Below the pieces are notes generated by a model. It saw only the letters and a list, made by a program, of their open reading frames with translations. It was not told the origin of the DNA and did not search any database. Below, piece after piece: positions 52,701 through 64,000 of a stretch of 64,000 nt of DNA. The position numbers were made by a program, and so were the translations under genes. Origin of the DNA: Xylocopa sonorina (Eukaryota; Arthropoda; Insecta; Hymenoptera; Apidae); contig NC_135199.1 of NCBI RefSeq assembly GCF_050948175.1, positions 10,792,501-10,856,500 of the forward strand. Reading direction: 5' to 3'. Numbering within the stretch: the stretch's first letter is position 1; each line of letters opens with the position of its first letter.

Positions 52701-55700
52701 GACGGTTCACGCTACACGAGGATTGCGAGACGCGACCAAGACGATGGCTGTTAGTCACGAAGCCTCTCGAACTCGCTCGACGAATCTCGCGATGCTTGGA
52801 TTTTCGTGCTGCATCTCGGGTGCAAATAGGTGCTGGGCGTTTGTCGCGTTCAGCTTCGCTTCCACTAAAAATATCTCACGACGAACCTCTGAGTGTTTTT
52901 CACTTAAAATACCTTAAAACAGTGCACGTTCCTCAACTATTCCAACCACTCCAACATTCGATCGGTCCAAAAATCAATTCTCGTCGTCGAAGGAAGTCAG
53001 AAATGAAAGTCAGCAAGCGAGGAGAGGTTCGCGACTGCGAGCAGTTTGGTGGGTCCAGGGGAAGCGTGAGATCGGGGTTGGAAAAGGGTAGAAAGTAGCG
53101 GTGATCCCGGCGAGCAGAGAGATAACGGAGCGCGAAAGGCGTCCGCGTCGTCGGGCATTGTGTCGCGTCGGCACAATAGCGTCGGGTGTGTCCCTATCTT
53201 CCGCCTCCAAGTTGATATCGCGATCGAATCGCGGCCCAATTGTAATTGGATACGCCGGTAGACACCGGCGCCGTCCGCGGGGGGACAAAAACTACCCCTT
53301 CGCCGTGGAAAACGGTGACATTTCCAATTTCCCGCGATAATTGCTACTTGTCCGATCTCTGTGTCGAACCAACGGCGACCCTCGTTTGTTCTCGCGCTTG
53401 AAACGCTGCCATTTCCGACGGAGCACTAGCCTTTCTTCGATCTAGCGGAACGTTCTGGCAATTTATACTCGGATTATTACAGAAAATTGAAAACTCTGGA
53501 ATATTGAGAATATTGCATGGAGTATGAATGAATTTTTTAAGAACCATCTTCGAGGTTCGAATAATTCAATTGATTTCTGCGAACGAACGGAGATAGTTTG
53601 CGAGTAAGAAGTCAAGTTGTAAGCGTGAGAATACCAACGAGGAATCACCCCTAAATTTTGCGGGTTCTGCAGAATTGCCGGCACGGGAGCGCGGGGGCGT
53701 TAATATAGGGCTGTTGAACATGTTCCTAATTTTGGGGACCACCGTGCAATTTCAACCCTCGTTTGAAATTCAGCGTTCTCGCGAGTTAACGATACGTCCA
53801 TCGCTATTTTTCTTCGAGAACTCGCGAATCTTTTCCAATTCGTATTTCAATCTTTTAAACAGTCGACAAGAGGAGATTTTCTTCAGACTTTCAACATCAA
53901 AATCACTCGTTCTAAAACATTTATATTCGATAAACACCTCCTTTAAATCTGTATTGTACATCTACTGCAAGGCAGAGGGTGGAAACCTAATTCTCGAACT
54001 CCAAACAGGCGAGCGACAATTTTCCAACGACCTGGACCGCTGAAATATGCAAAAGCTAATTTGCGACTGTCAAAGGCAGACGGAATTTGTTACCGAAACC
54101 GAATTTTCAAGTAGCCGAATAATCCTACGGAACTCTTCACCCAACGGGTTCCTCTCCGGGACCGTCTTCAACCCCTAAACAGGTGCGAACAGGTGCGCAG
54201 CGTGTCGCATTCGCCGCTGCGGTCCAGGCAACAGGGGGTCGAAAGGATGTATCGATTTCACGGTGGACCGGTGTTGGCCAGCGTAAGTGACGGGGTGTCG
54301 TATAAATTACCGGAATAAACGAGCCAGGTGCGCTTGACTTTGGCCGCTCGCGCGACACCGTTCACCTGACATCCGCAGCTGTGACAGCCCGACATCCCGC
54401 ACGCAGGATTGGTCCACTCGTTCCCGAATAGATAGATGGGGATAGATAGAGGTAAAGCGCGCGAGAGAGAGAGGGAGAGAAACCAATCGGGGCTGGACAA
54501 CTCCTGAGCGTCGTTCCTCTGTCGTTGCTTCGTCCCACGGATGGACCCTAATGAGCTTTCGCGATTGCTACCTGCAGCATTTCCCTCCTCGTCCTTCCTC
54601 AGCTCGCTCGATTCGATTCGGCGGACGCTGGTCACTTCGCTTGCGTAATTTCTAATCTTCAAGAGGGATGATTCGATCGTTTCCAAGGAGGTGGAGCAGC
54701 TGAGCTTATCAATATCGAATACGAGTGGAGTAAAAAATATTTCGCGCCCCGTTCGAGCGAATGAATTGCATCCCGCTTTGCGTAATTAATTATAGAGAGT
54801 TGGACGTCATCCATTTTAGGAATCTCGAACCATCCATCTACCTGCATCAACACAATTCGCAGGAGAACGGCAGAAACAAAATTCCCAACGCCCACCGCGA
54901 ACTCTCCTCTGAAATCCCTCTCCGCCATCCCCAAAATTGAGTTCCCTTGTAAAACAACACCGGAACATCGCCAAACCATTAATTCTCCCGACGGCCGTCA
55001 TCACAGGCCGAAGAGCAAAAAGTTCGTCCTAATAGCCGACTGATACCCAGGCCGTTCGCATCCCTCTGCCTGCAGCCGGAAGCGGGACGCGGGGACTCGA
55101 TTAAAAAACTGACCGAGCCCCGCAGAGGCGCCCGTATCCGTGCGCGTCCGCGTCACCCCTCGAGGGACACGTCGGAGGCGCGATAACGACAGTTCTTTAT
55201 ATTCCGCCTCCGTCCGATATAACGAATCCACTCGTTAGCGCGATTTCGACGTTTTCGCTTCATCCCCAAACGCGCGCCTCCCCCTCGTCTCTCCTGTCCC
55301 CAACGACGTCGGACCCACCCCTCTCGCCCATTTTATCTTCCGCCTCACCCCCCATTTTTTAGCTTCTACTATTTTTCTTGCTTTTTTTCCATCCTCGAAC
55401 AGTCGCGCGCTAGACGACAGATTTTAATTAGCGATACATGCGAGAACGATCGAAGCTCACTCCGATGGCAGCTCCGCGTTCCTTCCGCACAACCCTCCTC
55501 ATCCTCTGCGCCATCATGCGTGCTATAACGCGTTGTATTCCGTGTTTCGCTGGTCTAACAGCTCGTACTGCGTCTGTTAGATATTCCCGTCGCTTCCATC
55601 CCCCTTTTTTCTGTTTTCTTTCGGTTTTATTTACTCCGTACTCTTTTATTACGTTTTACAGCCCCCGTCCCCCTGCGAGCCTCACTCTTGCTCAGGTTGT

Positions 55701-58140
55701 TGCGAGCCGGTGAAAAATGCCACGTCCACGACGACGAGCTTCCTAGTTCACTTTTGTCGTGGCGCCTATTATCTCGTCGCTTCGTCATTTTAATCGCGAG
55801 TCGCGGATGGATTTATCGCCGTGCTGGACACCTTCTCACCCCTTTTCCTTTCCCTTTTTTACTCCTACCGCTGTTCCGCGAACCCCTATCGATCGTTCCA
55901 GGGACATCTGCTGATTCTACCGTACAGCATAACGCGGCGAAAAATAATCTGGAAATTATCCAGATAAAGAGAGACGAGGGATTTTTAGTCGCGAGAAAAT
56001 TCTGAATCATTGTCACCCCTATGTTGTTCCAAAACTTGGGCGGAACTGCACCACTTCTGTTGTTCCATCGAAGTTACTTCTCTCATCCTTTTTTCCCCCC
56101 TCGTTGTTTACTTTGAGTTTAGCGAAAGAGTTTGGAGAGACGCATTCTTCGGTGGTGGCTTCCCGTTTTACTATTTTTTCTGTTCCCAGATTGTGGAGGG
56201 ATGAGGGGTTGGTCGATGCGAGCGACAGGAGTTTAAGCGCTTTTGTCCTGTAACGTTTGAGGGCTCCCTATTTGGGATTAATAACCTGTAATAGTCCTCA
56301 GCTTCGTTAACGAAAGCTCGTCGAACGGAAATGTATTCTCGATGAATCGTTATCCGTGTAAATGTTCGCCGCTTAGCTCTTCGCGGGTATTACCCGTAGT
56401 AATTGCTTTCGTTTTTAACTGTTCTCCCGAGAATTATCCTAGTTAACGGGGCTTTCGTCAACGCGAACGCAAATACAGTTGATCGTCGCACAATTTAGAT
56501 CGAGAATTTATTTCTGCGGTTGTTGCTTTTTCGTAATGGATTTTATGGAGCAAGAAACGCGAATACAAACTTGCCCGGCGGAAACGCGTGTTTTAGTCTT
56601 CGGCGTTTATGGCCTGGAGCTAATAACCTCGATCGATGAAGAGTGTGCGGAGTATTATTTGACGATAAAAGGGTTGAGGATCGTTCGTTTAACATATCTT
56701 CCAACTCGTAGGAAATGCATTTCTTCCGTAAAGATACCTATTCCACATAATCGAATGAAACTGAATCAACGTTGAATATACAAAAAGCAGATAATAAACA
56801 CTCTCGTCCGCAAGCTAAAAATCCCAAACTCGAACTCTCGCGAAACCAGACAGAACCAGGAGACAAACAACAATAACCCATCCGCGCAGTCACCATTCGA
56901 ACGGTCCACTCCAACTCTCCTAAAACCCAAACCAAACGTCCGCGACGGAGCACCCTCACCGAAATCCAGCCAGTACCCCAACATCCGCGCGAAAAAACAA
57001 CCCTCGCGTACAGATCGACGCACGTTCGTGTGCATCGATACAGGCACGAAGTCGAACGTCGCGTTAGATTTCCTCCCTCGAGGGGACGTTCGGGAACGGG
57101 GAAATAGTTTCTACCCGACGTTGGAAACTGGTCAGCGACTGCCAGATTCCGACGACGTTCACTTCTTTTTTTCAAGCCCATCCGCGCGGTCCAGGCGGTC
57201 CTCGGGGGTAAATGGAATAGCCTGGTATCGAGGGGGGATACCTGGAGCAACGCACGAAATGGTCGACGATTCGAAAGCTTTCAAGCCAGCCGGGGCTAAC
57301 CGCGATCCCACTCCTCGAACGGTACCGCGCTTCGCCCCTCTCGCTGGAGACACTCGAACCAACCCCTCTCTCACCCCCCAGCCTCGCCCCGACCATATAT
57401 ATCCGTCTCTATCTCCGCCACTCTGGCTCTATCTCTCGAAACCCTTCGCCAGCCCGCAGGATAATGGCGATCGTCATTTAGCCACTTCCGGTGGTTCGAT
57501 AACGTTGCGCGATTTACATGGGAATCTTCCCCCTGGAATTTCCACGAGATTGGACTCCGCCAGCCGAGGCGGAGGGCGAGGGTGGTGTGAGAGATGGGCT
57601 GCGCGGGTACGATGGTTTTTCTTTCGCTTGTTTATTTGCGTCCTAGGCGATCGCAGAGTACACAGTACTCGCTATTTCCTAAGCTGATTTCGTGGATGGC
57701 GCGAATAGGGTGGAGAAATGGTTGTTGCGGAGGTGAAGAGTTGAGGGATTTTAGTTGGGGGTTTTTGAGTGTTTCTGGTCGTATCTAAAGAAGTAGAGAA
57801 TGAAACAAATATTTTACTGTATCGTAAAGCGAATTATTATGTTATTAATTAAATAATGTAAGAGAATATTACATTATTACCTGTGATGTATAGAAAATGA
57901 ATCGAAATCTTTCTATTTTTTAAATTTCTTTAGTTGTTCCTTCTAAAATGTAATATTCGTTTCCCATAGTGTATTCTTTGCACGTATCCAGGAATTATTG
58001 TTACACTTATATATATAAAAAATTGAACGGGAAGTTCGTTTAACCCTTCACCCCTTAATCGTCGATAAAATCACTTTGCAGAGTTCGTAGGTTGGTCGAT
58101 AGCCGGGAGATGGCGCGCGCAGCGTCCCCGACACCGTTCG
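46749..58140. other. P4HA 5' intron and intergenic DNA
   Basis: The P4HA signal-peptide exon and promoter should lie here on the minus strand, but no segment with a hydrophobic leader and the correct phase-2 donor was found. The longest plus-strand frame (219 codons, 57028-57687) lies in GC-rich DNA and shows no recognisable domain. A (GA)n-rich patch lies near 54459-54480. No transposon ends or RNA genes were seen. Confidence 0.5.
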
Positions 58141-58143
58141 GTC

Positions 58144-58206
58144 CGCGCGTGCGCAGTGCGCACAGTGATCTATCAGTAGCGAAGAGCGTTGTGTTCGTCG
58201 TAGATC
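58144..58206 (+). promoter_or_regulatory. HELZ core promoter: NRF-1/EWG site, Inr and DPE
   Basis: An initiator TCAGT at 58173-58177 puts +1 at A58175. AGATC at 58202-58206 sits exactly at +28 to +32 and fits the DPE consensus RGWYV. Upstream, 58144-58155 read on the minus strand (TGCGCACGCGCG) is a perfect match to the NRF-1/EWG consensus YGCGCAYGCGCR. There is no TATA box. This gives a 5' UTR of about 167 nt before the ATG at 58342. Confidence 0.65.
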
Positions 58207-58341
58207 GGAGTTATCGCGGGGATGCGTAATGAAATGCGTGTATCTGTTGCTTCGGAAACGTGAATAACCGTGGCCCCTGTGATATGACCTAGCGAAAAGT
58301 GTCGTGAATTTTGTCAGGATCGCGCAGAATTCCCGTACGCA

Positions 58342-61300
58342 ATGGTCGACCACACGTTCCGAATGAACGGCGAGGCTAACACTCCGCTTTCTTCCGGTTT
58401 CGCCGAGAAGGTACACCGCGACTGGGTGAAATCGGAGAATCCTGAGAAGGTTCTTACGTGCAAGCAGACGAACGACGTCTCGATCTTCGTCAATAAGAGC
58501 CTCTGTTGCCGGCTAACCAGTAGCAATGTGATTTTCAGTTGGGACTTTATGATTCTGACGCGCGGTAAGTGGCATTGTTTTCTGGTACAATGTTTACGTT
58601 CGCGTATTGACAGGATATGTTTATAGCTGGTCACAATACTGATTCCACGAGTAACAGTTAGACAATTTAAGAACAAACCGTTGGTCTCTGCCAATGATAT
58701 TAGAGTATTTATGAAATGTTCGTTGAACACCGTTTCAGTATAATCGTAGTCTTTATTTGTGTATGTGGGATGGCGTTTAGGGTTCTTGTATAGTATAGAG
58801 AACGTCAACCAGCATTGTTGCATTGATTTAGGTAAACACTTGCAAAGAGTAGCGCTAACAATGGATCAGAATCGCAAGAATTTTGCGTTAAGAGAGGTTA
58901 TATACAATAGCAGCGAGATTGGAGTAACTAATGGTCAGGAATGGTACAATTCAAAGTTGAACATGTTAAATGCTAATGGGAATAAGCGGGAGAAGGTGCA
59001 TTATTTTATCAAAATCTGCTTCGTTGCCAATAAATATGGCACGTACAGGCAGAACGTGATCTTTTATTTCGGGGAGTACCCTGTGTTCCTCCAAAGGATT
59101 TGCATGGATTGTTTGCCAACCGAAGACTTCACCAGGATCCACGAAGCGACAAACTACCAATTTTCACAGAATCCAAACATGTGGAATACAGATACGACAA
59201 TGATTTATTGGTTCAAGTCACCTTTTGTAGCGGCGAAGGACCCAAAAGAGAAGAAACTGTCAATGATTTATCCGTACCCTGATCGAAGCAACTTTTTCCT
59301 GACTCAAGAATCTCTGACAGACAGTTGTTTAACACCGGAGAATTACAGAGGTCGTTTACACGAATTGATCACCGTCGAAGAGTTGGCTAGACACGAACAA
59401 ATAGCCCGATACAATGAAACTTCAAGCATGCGATTACTGAGTCACTACGTTTTGACCTCTGCGGGTGATGCGTCCACCATTGCCAAATATGCACCACCTG
59501 GTGAGCTCTTTGCTCAGGTGCGACTCCTTTTAGCAATTATTCCTTTCTTTCTCTTCCTACACTCTTCTACTGCTTCGAACAATTTTCTACAATTGCTGCT
59601 AATTTCAGAAACATATACGTACATTTATATACTCATAATTAGTATAGTTGGTTCGCGTTTTTATTCGTTAAAAAAAAATTGTATGATGCATTTTTACCAC
59701 AGCTGGCGCTAAGCCGCAGTATCTCAGAGGATACGAAGAGCGGCAGGCTGTTCCTGAGAGGTTGCAATAAAGTGCTCTTCAAATGTTTGTCACGATCCTC
59801 GAACGCGATATTCGAGGCGCACATAGAGGATAAGTACACGCAGACGGTGTACGTTAGACTATCGAAAGAATGCGTGCATACCTTGAATCTAGTGGCAAAC
59901 ACGGATCTGCACGTGGAAATGCAGTTCATGCTGAACCGTTTACCGTCTTGCGAATGGCACAAAGCCGTGGACAGTCTACCCGATGTGGGGCTGGTTTTTC
60001 TGAACAAAGCACACATGGATATGAAGGAAATCGGGTTCATGGATCTGCTGAGCAGGGAGATACCGAACATCAGCTTGTCCTTATTAAACATGGAACAGAA
60101 AAGGGCTTTGGCGATGATAACAGCCTCCACGGAGATCTCGTTGCCACCGATCTTGCTTTTGGGCCCATTTGGAACGGGGAAAACGTTCACCATTGCCCAG
60201 GCTCTTCGGCTGTTACTCACTAAGAACTCCGAGTACAAAATCCTACTGTGCACACACAGCAATAGCGCGGCGGACCTCTATGTGAAAGAATTCTTCGACG
60301 TTTGGTACAAATCTGAAAAGATACCACGATTAAAGCCAGTCAGAATCTACTACAAAGGTAGAGCCAAGAACACGGTATGTCTGCCCGGAAGAATGAAACC
60401 CACATCCAATCTCGAACGAAGCGTTCCATCTGTCTGTTCTCATTCCCCTATTTCAGGTACACCCAGTGGTTCAGGAGTACAGTCTGATGAAAGAGAACGG
60501 TACCTTTCGCGATCCCACCGAGGAAGATCTTAGAGATTGTGGCTTGGTCGTGACCACCCTAGCCACTTCCAGTTGTCTAACCTGCCTAAACTTGTCGTTC
60601 ACCCACATAGTGATCGACGAGGCCGCCCAAGCTTTAGAATGCGAGGTTCTGATACCCCTGGCCTTGGCCACGAAACAAACCCGCCTGGTTCTAGCCGGAG
60701 ACCAGATGCAACTGGCGCCAGAAATTTACAGCGACCTGGCAACCGAGCTAGGCCTGGGCGTCAGCCTCTTAGAGAGAATCTACGGGATGTATCCTGAAAC
60801 GCATCCCTGTAGAATCCACCTGCATCAGAATTACCGTGCCCACGAGGACATTATCAGGTTCACCTCGGAAATGTTTTACGACGGTATCGTGAAGCCCGCC
60901 AGCAAAATGTTGGTAAAGCATTCCGTACTAAAGCCCCTGACGTTTTACGCTGTTCAGGGTATGGAAGTGCAGGTACGTTTCAGAGGGATGGTTTGCGAGA
61001 CGAGTGATTGATGGAACGAATGCCGATATCCCGTATGCATGAGATTGCGTTCGTCTCTAAAAACAACGAGCTCCTCGATCTTCCCCGCGTACCTATAAAA
61101 TTTCCCCAGAGCCTCGTCCCAGAAAATCCATAACGCACGTGCATCCCGATCCCGGGCCACGAGTACCTGTTGCTTCATCGCGACCGCGTCAGACATCCGA
61201 TTAATACCTCCGACACCTTCTGCGCCTACCACGATGTAACCGCCTATCCGCCGCTTCAGAAATTCCAACAGAACGTTTTCACCCCTGAACTGTAACTCTG

Positions 61301-61956
61301 GCTTTCTGTCCCACCAGGACGCCCACTCCACTGGCTACGCCAACATGAGCGAGGTGTACGAGCTGGTGAACCGCGTGCAGGAGCTGCGTAACAGCTGGCC
61401 CACCGAACGCTGGGGCACCTACAACGAGAAATCGATCGGGGTGCTCGCCTACTACGCGGAGCAGGTGCAGAGGATCCGCGCGGAGCTCAGGGAGTATAGG
61501 CTCTCCGACGTGTCGGTCGAGCGGGTGTTGAACGTGCAAGGGAAGCAGTTCACCGCCGTGTTCATAAGCACCGTGCGGACCAGACACTGTTGCCGTTACT
61601 CAGCGGAGAGGAACGTGAAGGACTACGGCTTCCTGACCAATCCCAGACTATTGAACGCGGCGATCACGCGGGCCAAGTGTCTGGTAGCGGTAGTCGGCGA
61701 TCCGATCGCTCTCTTTACCATTGGCTCGTGCAGAAAACTCTGGCAGAGGTATCTGAACGTCGCCGACCTCCACGGCGTTGATCGAGAGACGCTCGCGCGC
61801 CACTTGAGCCTGCTACCGGAACTACCGTTGGCCAGCCCGTTGAACCCGCTGGCGAAAGAGTTCGTGCCCAGAAGCAAGAACGTCTTCGTGGTCGAATACG
61901 TCCCGGTGCCCATGATGTACCCGGTGTTCCATTATCCGTCGTATTACTCGTCGTAG
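58342..61956 (+). CDS. Helz: HELZ-family UPF1-like SF1 RNA helicase, short form
   Basis: Five exons join in phase: 58342-58564, 58832-59517, 59703-60374, 60457-60972 and 61318-61956, giving 911 aa. An in-frame TGA at 58285-58287 precedes the only ATG, so the N-terminus is set unless another 5' exon exists. Residues up to about 230 form the beta-barrel module of HELZ/MOV10 (VFLQRICMDCLP; then KYAPPGELFAQLALS at about 295). Helicase motifs follow: Walker A GPFGTGKT (457-464), CTHSNSAADLY, VHPVV, motif II DEAA (581-584), AGDQMQLAP, NYRAHEDI, LNVQGKQF, STVRTRH and NAAITRAK (812-819), closing with VVGDPIAL and LNPLAKEF. All match HELZ more closely than MOV10 or UPF1 (family knowledge). HELZ acts in mRNA regulation with PABP and CCR4-NOT. 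Human HELZ has an N-terminal CCCH finger and a tail of many hundred residues; both are absent here, and the protein stops about 40 residues after LNPLAKEF. ATPase residues look intact. Confidence 0.92.
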
Positions 61957-62556
61957 CGCCGGCAGAAGACCGCGGTCGAATCGAACGATGCGGCCACCAC
62001 GCGGACCCGTCCCGGACCCTTCCAATCTGAATCGAGGGCTGTTTCGTCTCGTCGTCTCACGGAGGGAAGTTGAGTTTGCAAGCGCGTCGGTTGTCCGCTG
62101 TATAAATAATTGTCAATTCAGGGAGAAGGCGGTACGAGATGCTTGGTATCCGCCGCGAACTACGGAGGCCTGTTGATCGACGCGGCGTATCCTCTAGCTG
62201 CTGGGTTGGAAGGGTTAATTGGATGGTTTGTAACAGTCGATCGAGGATGATGGATCGTATGTGTATATACCACGTGTATCTGTGTCGGTTTGTGGGGTTA
62301 ATCATTCTTTGAGTGTCTCTGTCTCTCTTTGTCTCTCTGTGAATAGATTTAAGGAGTTAATTAACCGTAACGAGTGGGTTCTACTCTATCCCGCATAAAG
62401 TGTCATCGAGAACGTTCGCGTTCATTCGGAATTGTATCATTTCCTTGTTTCTCGTTCTTTTTTTTTTACTTCCCTCGCTTTATTATTTCCCAGGGGCGCA
62501 TCTGTTCGGAGGTTACGCAGTGTTTAACTATAACTATAATACCTAACTATAATAGA

Positions 62557-62562
62557 AATAAA
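62557..62562 (+). terminator. Candidate poly(A) signal for the HELZ-family gene
   Basis: AATAAA about 600 nt past the stop codon, followed by a GT-rich stretch (TGTTGTAGTAG). It is a good fit for the end of the transcript. Confidence 0.5.
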
Positions 62563-64000
62563 TGTTGTAGTAGTTATACAGGATTCGACGAGCCCTTCGA
62601 TTCCCTTCAACTTCCAATCTTCCGATTGTGTACATATTATATAGCGCTCGTATGAATTTCACGATGTAACAAGCATATCGAACTTCGAATTTTATACAAT
62701 TACAAAATCGATAAATGTATCCTTAGTTTAGAAATATTTCCTCCTATAAAATACAAAGTATCATTCGCGCGTTAGAAGTGACGGTAACTAGCTTTTGCAA
62801 ATTTTCCAAATCACTCGCAGAACACTTGCTCGCAGCGTCCACGAGTAGTAGATTTTTAAATGTACGTCACGTAGTCACGTTTGCCACGTTCGAGGAACGT
62901 CGAACGCCATTTTTAAATGAAAAGTAGAGGAACCGGTCCGAGAGGTTGAACTTTGAAAATTAGCTGCGTTAAAGAAAGAAGAAAACGGCGAAGCTTTCCC
63001 GCGCGACTTTTGAACGAGAATGTACTGACGCCGGATGTGAGCACCTCGCGAGACAAAAGGGTCCGCGCGTCTCGCATTCGCGGGCAGGAAGAGTCGAATG
63101 GTCACCGTCGAGCCTCGAATGGGTTCGCGCGGGAACTTTTGAATACGCGCGCCACCTCGGTTTCGCGCGTCGCGTGAATACAGCCGCGGAACAAAGCCCG
63201 CTTTTATCCCCGTAATTAAGGACCACTCCGGCTCGTCTTCGAAATAAAAGATGAAAACTGTCTGGTTCTGTTCTTTTCAACGAAGCCTCGCGTTTCGAGA
63301 GAAAAATATACGGATATACAGAAACACCCATCGCGGTCTAATAACTCCAGTCGGCATTATTCGCAATCGAGAGTTGAATAAACGATGCCCGTTTCCTTTA
63401 CTTGCTCGATCCTTTTATTTCTAGTAGATCTTTTTCAATAAAAAAAATATCTAACAAACGATCTAAATAATATCTATTAAAATTCCTTTTCGTATACAAA
63501 TACTCATATAATTACGTATATTTTTCCATTAAATATAATCCTACGTCCACTGTACTTATAATACCCGTACCAACGACAATAATTAACAATTCACGATAAA
63601 ATCACAAAGCATCCGTCGCTACGCGAAATCCTTTTCAACGAAGTACCATTGTTCGAAGTAACAGTGATGCCGTCGAATACTCACGCAAATGTTCAAAATT
63701 TCGCTACCTATATTGTATTCTATCGAGTAACGTTAATACCTGTCGTATGAATCAGTTTTTCAATCGAGGGACCGATGTTATTAACCGAGAACCACTCGCG
63801 ACCCTTTAACAGAGGTCCCCTCCGAATAACGCTACACCGACTTACTATAATTAATGCGGGATCGCGTATTCAGCAAACAGCGTGGCCCTACGTCAGCAGA
63901 TTCGCCGACATTAACCCGGGCATAATCACGCGTTGCCGCAGCGTCTGAGCGATATCCGGAATTACGCGGCGATCAATACGGTAAAGACGTATTGTGCGCC
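62563..64000. other. Intergenic DNA, nothing recognised
   Basis: Downstream of the helicase gene the sequence has a CpG-dense block at about 62.9-63.2 kb and AT-rich sequence at 63.4-63.6 kb. Open frames are at most about 120 codons and unmatched. Confidence 0.5.

Noticed and set aside
52437..52754. 105-codon plus-strand frame with two KIRYxA words
   Set aside because: The repeated word is short and the flanks do not match; no domain or splice context.
57028..57687. 219-codon plus-strand open frame
   Set aside because: It lies in GC-rich DNA with open frames on the other strand, its sequence is low-complexity, and no domain is recognisable.
60954..61331. 125-codon minus-strand frame across HELZ intron 4
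   Set aside because: It is a shadow of the helicase exons on the opposite strand.
1..64000. tRNA, rRNA, CRISPR, operon-like or intact transposon features
   Set aside because: No tRNA B-box in a proper context, no array of direct repeats with spacers, no terminal inverted repeats with a transposase frame, and no reverse transcriptase motif were seen by eye; known insect microRNA sequences that I checked for were not found.

Overview
This is a eukaryotic nuclear window, almost certainly from a hymenopteran insect (bee, ant or wasp). The evidence is three recognisable insect or animal orthologs split into exons with GT..AG introns, a TATA-less Inr+DPE core promoter of arthropod type, dense CpG without depletion, and long non-coding stretches. 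I saw no operons, tRNAs, rRNAs, CRISPR arrays or intact transposons. The hymenopteran assignment is inference; arthropod is firm.

Layout. (1) 1-5.2 kb: no recognised gene. (2) 5.26-8.72 kb, minus strand: a multi-exon gene for a Ser/Arg-rich, probably disordered phosphoprotein that I cannot name. Five exons chain in phase; its 5' UTR exons probably lie further right and its 3' part may lie further left. (3) 8.7-22.6 kb: no recognised gene, with purine tracts and Z-DNA-prone sequence near 17 kb. (4) 23.1-27.6 kb, plus strand: complete Jdp/DNAJC12, a J-domain co-chaperone of aromatic amino acid hydroxylases, four coding exons and 175 aa, followed by a possible long 3' UTR to about 31.7 kb. (5) 31.7-38.5 kb: no recognised gene. 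(6) 38.5-39.4 kb: a divergent promoter (perfect inverted CCAAT pair) flanked by an exon-like segment with a splice donor on each strand. (7) 40.4-46.75 kb, minus strand: collagen prolyl 4-hydroxylase alpha subunit, eight exons, 492 codons recovered, all catalytic residues intact, but the signal-peptide exon not located. (8) 46.75-58.1 kb: probably P4HA intron 1 and intergenic DNA. (9) 58.2-62.6 kb, plus strand: a HELZ-family UPF1-like RNA helicase, five coding exons and 911 aa, with a well-formed core promoter. (10) 62.6-64 kb: no recognised gene.

The genes do not form a pathway. Jdp serves cytosolic Hsp70, P4HA acts in the endoplasmic reticulum on procollagen, and the helicase is expected to act on RNA. 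The most unusual items are the HELZ-family helicase, which lacks both the CCCH finger and the long C-terminal tail typical of the family, the unnamed phosphoprotein gene, and the divergent CCAAT promoter of unknown genes.
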